Shown here: in pieces, positions 9,199 to 16,722 of the stretch
Numbering within the stretch: position 1 is the first letter of the stretch
How the letters are laid out: every line of letters starts with the position of its first letter
Assembly: GCA_963836265.1 (NCBI GenBank)
Contig: CAWIIO010000001.1
Location: 248,001-312,000, forward strand
Direction of reading: 5' to 3'
DNA: 64,000 nt
Origin: CAIWHR01 sp963836265
Lineage (GTDB): Bacteria; Pseudomonadota; Gammaproteobacteria; Burkholderiales; Casimicrobiaceae
Notes under the pieces: generated by a model
Seen by the model: only the letters and a program-made list of their open reading frames with translations
Told to the model about the DNA's origin: nothing
Database searches by the model: none
Position numbers and translations under genes: made by a program

Positions 9199-9238
9199 CT
9201 GCCGGCCCGCTGTCCCTAGGCATCCTCGGCTGCCACCG

Positions 9239-10138
9239 ATGCGAATACTGTCGCGCAACGCGCTGAGGCTCCTCGAGCACCCTGGGGCGTTCGCGCTGCG
9301 CGTGCTGCGGAGCTTCCGCGCGAATCAGGGCTTCCTGCTCGCGAGCGCCGTCGCATTCAATACGCTGCTTTCGATTCTGCCGCTCCTGATCCTGTTGCTG
9401 GTCGCGCTGACCCACGTCATCGACGAGGCGCTCCTCCTGTCGACGCTGCGACGGTATCTGGAGCTGGTCGTACCGGGGCAGTCGGCGGCAATCGTGGACG
9501 AGCTTGCGATGTTTCTGGCCCATGTCGACGCGATCGGCTGGGTGCTCCTCGTGACGCTCGTTTTTTTCAGTTCGCTCGCCTTCACCGTGCTCGAGAACGC
9601 GATGTCGGTGATCTTCCTGCATCGCGTGGCAGTGCGGCGACGGCCGTTCCTCGTCTCGCTGCTGATCCCCGTCTGCTACATCCTGTTCCTCGCCGTCGGA
9701 CTGCTGCTCGTGTCGCTGGTTTCCGGCGCGTTGCAGGCGATGAGCACCGAGAGCATCGAGTTTCTCGGCCACACGGAATCGCTCGGACGCGTTTCCGCAT
9801 TGCTTCTTTACCTGATCGGTGTCGCCGGAGAGATCCTGGTGCTCACCTCGGTCTACATGGTGATGCCCGTCGGGCGCCCGACGCTGTCGCACGCGCTGAT
9901 CGGCGGAGTCACCGCGGGTCTGCTGTGGGAGCTCACGCGCCACGTACTGGTGTGGTACTTCTCGACGCTGTCGCAGGTGAAGGTCGTCTACGGGTCGCTT
10001 ACGACGGCGATCGTCGTGCTGTTGAGTCTCGAGATCGCTTCCCTCGTGCTGCTCCTGGGCGCGCAGGTCATCGCCGAGTACGAACGCTTCTGCGCCGAGG
10101 CCCGGGAACGTCCTCCGGAACCGCTGCACACCGATTGA
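9239..10138 (+). CDS. YihY/BrkB family membrane protein
   Basis: 299-residue polytopic inner-membrane protein of the YihY/virulence factor BrkB family, with about six transmembrane helices. The family signatures are the N-terminal ASAVAFNTLLSILPLL segment and the late VWYFSTLSQVKVVYGSLTT-like loop before the last helix. The molecular function of this family is not settled. The ATG at 9239 is chosen because the frame upstream of it overlaps the end of the FAD-oxidoreductase gene and has no hydrophobic or conserved sequence. It lies 40 bases after that gene on the same strand and may be co-transcribed, though a functional link to phosphonates is not evident. Confidence 0.85.
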   Translation: MRILSRNALRLLEHPGAFALRVLRSFRANQGFLLASAVAFNTLLSILPLLILLLVALTHVIDEALLLSTLRRYLELVVPGQSAAIVDELAMFLAHVDAIGWVLLVTLVFFSSLAFTVLENAMSVIFLHRVAVRRRPFLVSLLIPVCYILFLAVGLLLVSLVSGALQAMSTESIEFLGHTESLGRVSALLLYLIGVAGEILVLTSVYMVMPVGRPTLSHALIGGVTAGLLWELTRHVLVWYFSTLSQVKVVYGSLTTAIVVLLSLEIASLVLLLGAQVIAEYERFCAEARERPPEPLHTD

Positions 10139-10282
10139 GATCATCGCCGCGGCCGCGATCAGACCGGTGGAAATGGAGGCGCCAGCGCCCGGTCACGACT
10201 GCGCGGCGGACCTCTCCTCGCACCCCTGCGAGCCCTTGAATTTGTGTTAGCTTTGCTCCATTCCGAACGCGACCGGCCTCCG

Positions 10283-11119
10283 ATGCCCCACCGTTACACG
10301 ACTCCGCCGCGGCGCGGACGCACGCCGTCGAAACCCGGCGGCACCGCCACGGCGCAGGTGCAGAGCCTTACCCGCGGCCTCAACATCCTCGAAACGCTCG
10401 CGGGCGCCGAAGGCGGCCTCACGCTGACCGACGTCGCGAACCGCGTCGACCTGCCACCCTCGACCGCGCATCGGCTGCTCTCGACGCTGGATCGCATGGG
10501 CTACGTGTACCAGGCCGGCGATCTCGGCCGCTGGTACGTCGGCCTGCAGGCGTTCACCGTCGGCTCGACGTTTCTCGCCAGCCGCGATTTCATCGCCCAA
10601 AGCCATCCGCACATGCGCCGCCTGATGGAGCAGTCGGGCGAGACGGCCAATTTGGCGATACTCGACGGCACCGAAGCCGTGTTCATCGACCAGGTCCAGT
10701 GCCGCGAGATGATGCGCACGATCGTCAAGCTGGGAAGCCGTGTTCCGCTGCATGCGTCCGGCGTGGGCAAGGCGATCTTCGCGTCGCTTCCCGACGAGCA
10801 GGTCGACGCGATACTGAAGGTCAAGGGCCTGCCGCGGATCACCGCGCACACGATCACGGCACCGGAGACGATGTGGGCGGCGCTGCGCGTGATCCGCCAG
10901 CGCGGCTGGTCGTTCGACGACGAGGAGCACGCGCTCGGGACGCGCTGCGTCGCGGCCAGCGTCTACGACGAGCACGCGGAGCCGCTGGGCGCGATTTCCG
11001 TCGCCGGTCCGTCGACGCGGCTTCCCGATGAGCGCATCCGCCAATTGGGCCCGGTCGTCGCGCACGTCGCGGAAGAGCTGACGCACAAGCTCGGCGGCCG
11101 CTGGCCGCATCCCTGCTGA
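10283..11119 (+). CDS. IclR-family transcriptional regulator, close to E. coli IclR
   Basis: 278 residues: a basic N-terminal tail, a winged helix-turn-helix at about 28-95 (QSLTRGLNILE through PPSTAHRLLSTL), and an IclR effector domain from about 105 to the end. Segments such as QSLTRGL, PMHASG-like PLHASGVGKA, IDQVQC and SFDDEEHALGxRC run in parallel with E. coli IclR, the glyoxylate-bypass repressor, and with related glyoxylate-responsive regulators. No aceBA or gcl genes lie nearby, so its target is not visible here; the phosphonate genes upstream are transcribed toward it. The ATG at 10283 follows a 144-base gap. Family certain, effector and target inferred only loosely. Confidence 0.88.
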   Translation: MPHRYTTPPRRGRTPSKPGGTATAQVQSLTRGLNILETLAGAEGGLTLTDVANRVDLPPSTAHRLLSTLDRMGYVYQAGDLGRWYVGLQAFTVGSTFLASRDFIAQSHPHMRRLMEQSGETANLAILDGTEAVFIDQVQCREMMRTIVKLGSRVPLHASGVGKAIFASLPDEQVDAILKVKGLPRITAHTITAPETMWAALRVIRQRGWSFDDEEHALGTRCVAASVYDEHAEPLGAISVAGPSTRLPDERIRQLGPVVAHVAEELTHKLGGRWPHPC

Positions 11120-11133
11120 CGCGGGGGATCCGC

Positions 11134-12108
11134 TCAGGTGGGGCAGCGGCCCGTGGCGCGACCGGCCATCGCCTCGGTGCGCTGGGCAAGACGAGGGCTC
11201 GGCGCGGGTTTCCATCCGGCGAGCAATTCGTCGGCCGCGACCGGTTCGTTGCAGGTCAGCACCATGTCGCAACCGGCGGCCCGCGCGGCCTCCGCCCGGG
11301 CCACGATGTCGCCGGCCGATAACGCCCCGGCCATGCCGAGGTCGTCGGAAAAGATCACGCCGGCGAATCCGAGCCGTTCGCGCAAAATGTCCTGCAGCCA
11401 TTTGCGCGAATAGCCAGCCGGCAGCTCGTCGACGGCGGGGTAGACGACATGCGCCGGCATGATGCCCTCGAGCCCGTGCTTGATCATCGCCGCAAACGGC
11501 ACCAGGTCGTCCGCCTCGATCCGCCCGAAGGGACGATCGTCGACGGGAATTTCGAGGTGCGAATCGGCCGCGACGAATCCGTGCCCCGGAAAATGCTTTC
11601 CGACCGCAGCCATGCCGCCGACGCGCATTCCGTCATGCAGGGCGGCCGCGAGATGCGCAACCGCGTTCGGATTGCGATGCAAGGCGCGATCGCCGATCAC
11701 CGTGCTCTCTCCGTAATCGAGATCGAGGACCGGGCCGAAGCTCAGATCAATGCCGGCAGCGCGAAGCTCGGACGCGATCGTCCACCCGACACGCATTGCC
11801 TCTCGCGCTGCAGCGGCGACGTCGCGGTCCCACTGCGAACCCAGCGTGCGCATCGGTGGTATCGGCGTGAATCCCTGCCGGAAGCGCTGCACGCGGCCGC
11901 CTTCGTGGTCGACGGCGAGCAGCAGAAACGGCGCGCGCAAGGCGCGGATCGATGCCGTGAGCGCGGCGAGCTGATCCGGGTTTTCGAAGTTCCGGGCAAA
12001 CAGGATCACGCCACCAGTCAGCGGATGCGCGAGGCGTTCGCGATCGGCCTCCGAGAGCGCGAGGCCCTCGACCCCGAGCATCACCGGGCCGCGGGGTTGG
12101 CTCGGCAT
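11134..12108 (-). CDS. nagZ: beta-N-acetylhexosaminidase NagZ
   Basis: Cytoplasmic glycoside hydrolase family 3 enzyme of 324 residues that removes N-acetylglucosamine from 1,6-anhydro-muropeptides during peptidoglycan recycling. The KHFPGHG motif and the downstream DSHLE flexible-loop His, the family's catalytic acid/base region, are clear, and the catalytic nucleophile Asp lies in FSDDLGM. The N-terminus (PVMLGVEGLALS) matches the family, supporting the ATG at 12108. It starts one base after the pdxJ stop, at the 3' end of the lepA-to-nagZ block. In most relatives acpS lies between pdxJ and nagZ; here it is absent. The C-terminal part after about residue 300 is short and basic. Confidence 0.94.
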   Translation of the reverse strand: MPSQPRGPVMLGVEGLALSEADRERLAHPLTGGVILFARNFENPDQLAALTASIRALRAPFLLLAVDHEGGRVQRFRQGFTPIPPMRTLGSQWDRDVAAAAREAMRVGWTIASELRAAGIDLSFGPVLDLDYGESTVIGDRALHRNPNAVAHLAAALHDGMRVGGMAAVGKHFPGHGFVAADSHLEIPVDDRPFGRIEADDLVPFAAMIKHGLEGIMPAHVVYPAVDELPAGYSRKWLQDILRERLGFAGVIFSDDLGMAGALSAGDIVARAEAARAAGCDMVLTCNEPVAADELLAGWKPAPSPRLAQRTEAMAGRATGRCPT

Positions 12109-12109
12109 T

Positions 12110-12865
12110 TCAGCAATCGGTCCGCGCCGCCTCGCGGAGCAGCGCTTTCATCTGGCGCACGGCTTCACGCAAGCCCACGAACACCGAACGGGCCACGATG
12201 GCATGCCCGATGTGCAGCTCGCGCACGCCGGGAATCGCGGCGACGTGCTGCACGTTGAAATAGTTGAGCGCATGGCCCGCGTTGAAGCGCATTCCGGCGC
12301 GTCGAATCGCCTCGCCGGCGACGCGGATCCGCTCGAGCTCGGCGACGACCGCGGCACTCTCCGGATCGCGGCCCTTGGCGTGGAAGGCGTGCGCATAGGG
12401 GCCGGTGTGCACCTCGCAGACTGAAGCCCCGATCCGCGCCGCGGCCTCGATCTGCCGCGACTCGGCATCGATGAACACGCTGGTGACGATGCCCGCGGCG
12501 GCGAGACGGGCCACGGCAGCGGCGAGCTTCGCTTCCTGGCCCTCGATGTCCAAGCCGCCTTCGGTCGTGATCTCTTCGCGTCCCTCGGGCACCAGCATCG
12601 CCATCTCGGGCCTGAGCTCGCATGCGATCGCGATCATCTCGGCGGTCGCCGCCATCTCCAGGTTGAGCTTGATGTGGACGAGCTCGCGCAGCCGTCGCAC
12701 GTCATGGTCCTGAATGTGGCGGCGGTCCTCGCGCAGATGAACCGTGATACCTGCGGCGCCGCCGAGATGCGCCTCGACCGCCGCCCACACCGGATCCGGC
12801 TCGTAAGTGCGACGCGCCTGGCGCAACGTTGCCACGTGATCGATATTGACCGACAGTTCAATCAC
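12110..12865 (-). CDS. pdxJ: pyridoxine 5'-phosphate synthase PdxJ
   Basis: Condenses 1-deoxy-D-xylulose 5-phosphate with 3-amino-1-hydroxyacetone phosphate to pyridoxine 5'-phosphate, the ring-closing step of vitamin B6 synthesis. 251 residues, a TIM barrel with the signature N-terminus ELSVNIDHVATLRQAR, the catalytic His/Glu region ITVHLREDRRHI, KLNLEMA, and a C-terminal LHIGHAIVARS. The GTG at 12865 is chosen because conserved sequence begins directly after it; the frame stays open upstream only within recO. The start overlaps the recO stop by eight bases (GTGATTGA), suggesting translational coupling. Confidence 0.96.
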   Translation of the reverse strand: MIELSVNIDHVATLRQARRTYEPDPVWAAVEAHLGGAAGITVHLREDRRHIQDHDVRRLRELVHIKLNLEMAATAEMIAIACELRPEMAMLVPEGREEITTEGGLDIEGQEAKLAAAVARLAAAGIVTSVFIDAESRQIEAAARIGASVCEVHTGPYAHAFHAKGRDPESAAVVAELERIRVAGEAIRRAGMRFNAGHALNYFNVQHVAAIPGVRELHIGHAIVARSVFVGLREAVRQMKALLREAARTDC

Positions 12866-13619
12866 GGCGGCGATTCTCTCCGTCTTCGAGTGCTTGCAGG
12901 TCCTGCACGACACGGCGGCTTTCGACCCCCCGTTGCTCGAGGTAGTGGTCGAGCACCTCGCGCATCAGGCGCTTCGCTTCGATGGTGGTCTCGGCATCGG
13001 GATAACGATCCTCGGCGAGCGCGAGCAGCGTGGCTCCTCGCACCAGCGGCCATTTCACGCCCGGTTCCGGCGAACTTCGCCGCGGTCCGCGATCGAAGGC
13101 GTAATGGTAACGCGCCGCCGGATCCACCGGCGCGCCGGTGTCGGCCTCGCGGACCAGCGGCAGCGCGTAGCCCAATTCGGCGACGAGGCGCACCTCGAAC
13201 CGACGCAGCACCGCCGCCTGCTCCCTCCCTGCCGCCAGATCGGCAAGCGCGGCTTCGTAGTCGGCAAAAAGCCGCGGATGCGAATCCTCGCGCGGCAGGA
13301 GCTTCAACAGCAGTTCGTTCAGATAAAACCCGCACAGCAGCGCCGAACCGCCGACGAGTGGCAGCCCGCCGCGCCATTCGGCCTTGTGCAGCGTCTTGAG
13401 CTCGTGCTGTCCGGACCACGAAAGCAGCAGCGGCTGGAATCCCTGCAACAGGCCGCGCAACTCCGAGCGCGGCCGCCTTGCGCCGCGCGCGACCATCGCG
13501 ACGCGGCCGAACGACGGTGTAAACGCCTCGACGATCACACTCGTTTCGCGGTAGGGGTACGCGTGCAGGACGAAAGCCGGTTCGTCGTCGCGGAAAAGCG
13601 GTCGAGCGCGAGGCGGCAT
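12858..13619 (-). CDS. recO: DNA repair protein RecO
   Basis: RecF-pathway recombination mediator of 253 residues that helps load RecA at SSB-coated gaps. The N-terminal OB fold (about 14-90) contains AFVLHAYPYRETS and VARGARRPRS; the C-terminal helical domain includes LCGFYLNELLLKLLPRED, a hallmark of RecO. A zinc-binding Cys cluster found in some RecO proteins is not seen, as is usual in proteobacterial RecO. It sits between era and pdxJ, its standard place in this gene block, with a 192-base gap to era and an eight-base overlap with pdxJ. Confidence 0.94.
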   Translation of the reverse strand: MPPRARPLFRDDEPAFVLHAYPYRETSVIVEAFTPSFGRVAMVARGARRPRSELRGLLQGFQPLLLSWSGQHELKTLHKAEWRGGLPLVGGSALLCGFYLNELLLKLLPREDSHPRLFADYEAALADLAAGREQAAVLRRFEVRLVAELGYALPLVREADTGAPVDPAARYHYAFDRGPRRSSPEPGVKWPLVRGATLLALAEDRYPDAETTIEAKRLMREVLDHYLEQRGVESRRVVQDLQALEDGENRRRD

Positions 13620-13811
13620 CTCAACGAACCCCTGACCATAACGAGCGCCGAGGAAGCGGAGCGCCGCTGACGCTCGCCCGGCGGCCTGCCCGCACCGAGG
13701 CCGCAGTCCGCGAGCGCCCTGGAATTCGAGTCCGTGTGCCGCGCACCGCAGCAGCGGTCCGGATTTCCCCGTGTTTCGCCGGTCCTTCGCGGTTCAAGAC
13801 GTTCGCCCCGG

Positions 13812-14711
13812 TCAATATCCAAGGCGTGTCAACAGCGCGTCGTCATTGGCCCAGCCTCTCTTCACGCGCACCCACACCTCGAGAAACACCCGGCCGCCGA
13901 AGAGGCGCTCCATGTCCGCGCGCGCGCTGGCCGCGATCTTCTTCATCTTGCTCCCGCCCGCGCCCAGCAGTATCGCCTTCTGGTTCTCGCGGTCGACGAT
14001 CACGCTCGCATGGATGCGCCGGACGTCGCCCTCGTGCACGAACCGGTCGACGACGACGGCTGTTTCGTAGGGCACCTCCTCACCGAGCAGGCGGAAAATC
14101 TTCTCGCGGACGAATTCGGCGGCAATGAAGCGCTCGTCACGGTCGGTGATCTCGTCGGTGGCGTAAAGCGGCGGCGCCTCCGGCAGCAGCGCACGAATCG
14201 CCGTTGTTAGAGGCTCGACGCCGTAGCCCGTTTCCGCGCTGACCGGAACGATCGCGGCGAATGCGCGAGCGCCGCCCAACTCTGCCATCTGAGGCAACAG
14301 CACGTTCTTGTCGTCGAGGCGATCCACCTTGTTCAACGCCACCACGGCCCTGACGCGCTCCGGCAGCAGGCGCATCACGGCACGGTCCGCCTCGACGGTC
14401 CGCCCCGCCTCGATCACGATCACGACGGCATCGACCTCGGACAGGCTCTGTGACACCCTCCGATTCATTCGTTCGTTCAGGCGGGACCGGTGACGCGTTT
14501 GGAACCCCGGCGTGTCGACGAAGACGAATTGGGCGTTGCCAGTGCTGAGAATGCCGGCAATGCGGTGCCGCGTCGTCTGCGCCTTCTTCGACGTGATGCT
14601 GAGCGTGGCGCCGACGAGACGGTTCATCAATGTCGACTTGCCGACATTCGGGCGGCCGGCGATCGCCACCAGACCGCAGCGAAAATCGATCGGCTGCGCT
14701 GCGTCAGACAC
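13812..14711 (-). CDS. era: GTPase Era
   Basis: Ras-like GTPase with a KH RNA-binding domain that binds the 3' end of 16S rRNA and acts in 30S maturation; 299 residues. G1 GRPNVGKS, G3 DTPGF and G4 NKVD are visible in the N-terminal 180 residues, and the KH domain shows GAGGSKMKKI near residue 250. The GTG at 14711 is chosen: it gives a family-length N-terminus (SDAAQPIDFRCG before G1) and overlaps the rnc stop by eight bases, the same GTG-NNT-GA pattern seen at recO-pdxJ. Co-transcribed with rnc, which also acts on rRNA. Confidence 0.96.
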   Translation of the reverse strand: MSDAAQPIDFRCGLVAIAGRPNVGKSTLMNRLVGATLSITSKKAQTTRHRIAGILSTGNAQFVFVDTPGFQTRHRSRLNERMNRRVSQSLSEVDAVVIVIEAGRTVEADRAVMRLLPERVRAVVALNKVDRLDDKNVLLPQMAELGGARAFAAIVPVSAETGYGVEPLTTAIRALLPEAPPLYATDEITDRDERFIAAEFVREKIFRLLGEEVPYETAVVVDRFVHEGDVRRIHASVIVDRENQKAILLGAGGSKMKKIAASARADMERLFGGRVFLEVWVRVKRGWANDDALLTRLGY

Positions 14712-15390
14712 CCGACGCCGCCTCGCCGCTCGCGATCGCATATGCCGCAGCTGCGGCCGTCTGCTCCGCCGCGCGCTTGCTGGGGCCGGTGCCGCGGGCG
14801 ACGATCGACAGCGCGGGGATCCGGCACTCGACGGTGAAGGTTTGCGCATGCGCCTCGCCGGCGATCGCCGTCACCGCATATTCCGGCACCGTCGTGCGCC
14901 GTGCCTGGAGCCACTCCTGCAAGCGAGTCTTGGGGTCCTTGCCGAGCGCCGCGGGATCGAGCCCCTCGAGCTCTTCCCCATAGATCCGCTCGATGACGGC
15001 GCGCGCCGCGTCGAAGCCCGCGTCGATGAACACCGCGCCGAACACAGCCTCGAGCGCGTCGGCAAGGATCGACGGGCGCGACGCACCGCCGCTTCGCTGC
15101 TCGCCCTCGCCCAGGCGGAGGATTTCTCCAACCCCGAGCACCGCCGCGAGTCGGGCGAGCGTCTCGCCGTTGACGAGGTTCGCGCGCACCCGCGACAGAT
15201 CGCCTTCGGGAATCTGCGGGAAGCGCTCGTAGAGCACCGCAGCGATCGCGCAATTGAGCACCGCATCGCCGACGAACTCGAGGCGCTCGTTCTGGCGTCC
15301 GCCGAAACTGCGGTGGGTCAGCGCCTGCGTGAGGAGCGAGGGGCTCCGGAACGCGTGACCGAGTCGGTCATTGAGCGTGATGGAGGTCAT
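14704..15390 (-). CDS. rnc: ribonuclease III
   Basis: Double-strand-specific endoribonuclease of 228 residues that processes rRNA precursors and structured mRNAs. The RNase III signature NERLEFVGDAVL is in the N-terminal catalytic domain, followed by the second acidic cluster (ADALEAVFGAVFIDAG). The C-terminal double-stranded RNA-binding domain (about 155-225) ends in GPSKRAAEQTAAAAAY. It lies 22 bases after the DUF4845 gene and overlaps the era start by eight bases, in the conserved lepB-DUF4845-rnc-era order. Confidence 0.97.
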   Translation of the reverse strand: MTSITLNDRLGHAFRSPSLLTQALTHRSFGGRQNERLEFVGDAVLNCAIAAVLYERFPQIPEGDLSRVRANLVNGETLARLAAVLGVGEILRLGEGEQRSGGASRPSILADALEAVFGAVFIDAGFDAARAVIERIYGEELEGLDPAALGKDPKTRLQEWLQARRTTVPEYAVTAIAGEAHAQTFTVECRIPALSIVARGTGPSKRAAEQTAAAAAYAIASGEAASGV

Positions 15391-15412
15391 CCGCCGGAAG
15401 CACTGCTCGTCC

Positions 15413-15775
15413 TCAGCGCGTGGCCGACGCCTCGAAGTCGAGAAAGAGGCTTACGTTGGCGACAAGCGGAAGCTTGCGCGTCCAGGCCACGCTGATCGTG
15501 ACCTTGTTCCCCTCCTTCGTGACCTCGAGGTCGCGCGCAGTAACCGAATCGATATAGTCGGTGGCGAGATAGCGGTCGAAGGTCCTGCGCAGGTCGACCT
15601 GACTCGTCGGATCCTTCGTCTCGGCGAGCGTCTTCTCCAACGATTTCTGGACCGAATAATACTCGATGTACGCGGGTGTCACCCGGGCGCCAACCGCGAC
15701 GAAAATCGCCACGACCGCAGCGACGAAGACGAACCCGATCAGCGTCAGCCCCGCATGTCTTCTCCGATGGTCCAT
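15413..15775 (-). CDS. DUF4845 domain-containing membrane-anchored protein
   Basis: 120 residues with one N-terminal transmembrane helix (about 9-32, GLTLIGFVFVAAVVAIFVAV) followed by a small periplasmic-type domain, matching the DUF4845 family regularly found between lepB and rnc in beta- and gammaproteobacteria. The N-terminus HAGLTLIGF resembles a prepilin-like leader but lacks the full type IV pilin motif. Function is unknown; its fixed position next to signal peptidase I is the only clue. Nine bases separate it from lepB. Confidence 0.9.
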   Translation of the reverse strand: MDHRRRHAGLTLIGFVFVAAVVAIFVAVGARVTPAYIEYYSVQKSLEKTLAETKDPTSQVDLRRTFDRYLATDYIDSVTARDLEVTKEGNKVTISVAWTRKLPLVANVSLFLDFEASATR

Positions 15776-15784
15776 CGTTTCCCC

Positions 15785-16618
15785 TTATCGAATGGCGCTG
15801 CCCACCCGCTTCCACGCGAAGCTCGAGATGTCGTCCCAGTTGAACCAGATGAAGAACGCCCGGCCGCGAATGTGGTCGTCGGGCACGAAGCCCCAGTAAC
15901 GGCTGTCGTCGCTGCGATCGCGGTTGTCGCCCATCATGAAATAATGGCCCGGCGGAACCTTGCACGTAAAGCCGCTGCCGTCCGAATTGTAATCGCAGTT
16001 CTCCCTTCGGGGAAACGGACGCACCGAGCCCGGGCTGACCGAAGGCATCATCGGGTCGGTTGCGATCTCATGCTCCTTTGGGCCATGCGCTGTTTCGGCC
16101 GTCTCCTGCGAGCGCGCCAGCGATTCGAAACGCAACCCCTCGACGTAGCCATACGTGCCGTCGGGTTTCACCGGCCACGGCACGCCGTTGACCGTAAGCC
16201 GCTTGTCCTTGTAGACGACGACGTCGCCGCCGACGCCGATCACGCGTTTGATGAAGTCCTGCGACGGATTGAGTGGATACCTGAACACCACGACGTCGCC
16301 GCGCTGCGGGTCGCCAATCGGGATCACCTTCTCCTCGATGATCGGCAACCGCAGCCCGTAGGCAAACTTGTTGACGAGGATGAAGTCGCCGACCTCGAGG
16401 GTCGGGCGCATCGACGAAGACGGGATCTTGAACGGCTCGGCGAGGAACGAGCGCAGCGCGAAGACGATCAGCAGCACCGGGAAGAAGCTCTTCGGGTATT
16501 CGATCCACCAGGGCTCGGGAGCGTCCGCCGGCCGGCGCTTCGCGAAAACGAGTCGATCGGCGAGCGCGATCAGCCCCGTCAACAACGTGGCCAGGAACAG
16601 GATGAGGGCGAAATTCAT
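15785..16618 (-). CDS. lepB: signal peptidase I LepB
   Basis: Inner-membrane serine/lysine protease that removes Sec and Tat signal peptides; 277 residues. Two N-terminal hydrophobic segments (about 2-20 and 44-62) precede the catalytic Ser69 in IPSSSMRPTL; the catalytic Lys is residue 122 in DFIKRVIGVGGD. A later MGDNRDRSDDSR box is characteristic. It follows lepA on the same strand with a 104-base gap and leads into DUF4845 and rnc. Confidence 0.97.
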   Translation of the reverse strand: MNFALILFLATLLTGLIALADRLVFAKRRPADAPEPWWIEYPKSFFPVLLIVFALRSFLAEPFKIPSSSMRPTLEVGDFILVNKFAYGLRLPIIEEKVIPIGDPQRGDVVVFRYPLNPSQDFIKRVIGVGGDVVVYKDKRLTVNGVPWPVKPDGTYGYVEGLRFESLARSQETAETAHGPKEHEIATDPMMPSVSPGSVRPFPRRENCDYNSDGSGFTCKVPPGHYFMMGDNRDRSDDSRYWGFVPDDHIRGRAFFIWFNWDDISSFAWKRVGSAIR

Positions 16619-16722
16619 CGTTTCTCGTCAGTCGTCCATTTTTTGGTGAGATCGCGATCGTCCCATCGGCGACGACGGACAGCCCCGGGATCCGCGATGC
16701 CGGCCCGCCAGCTCATGGACGA

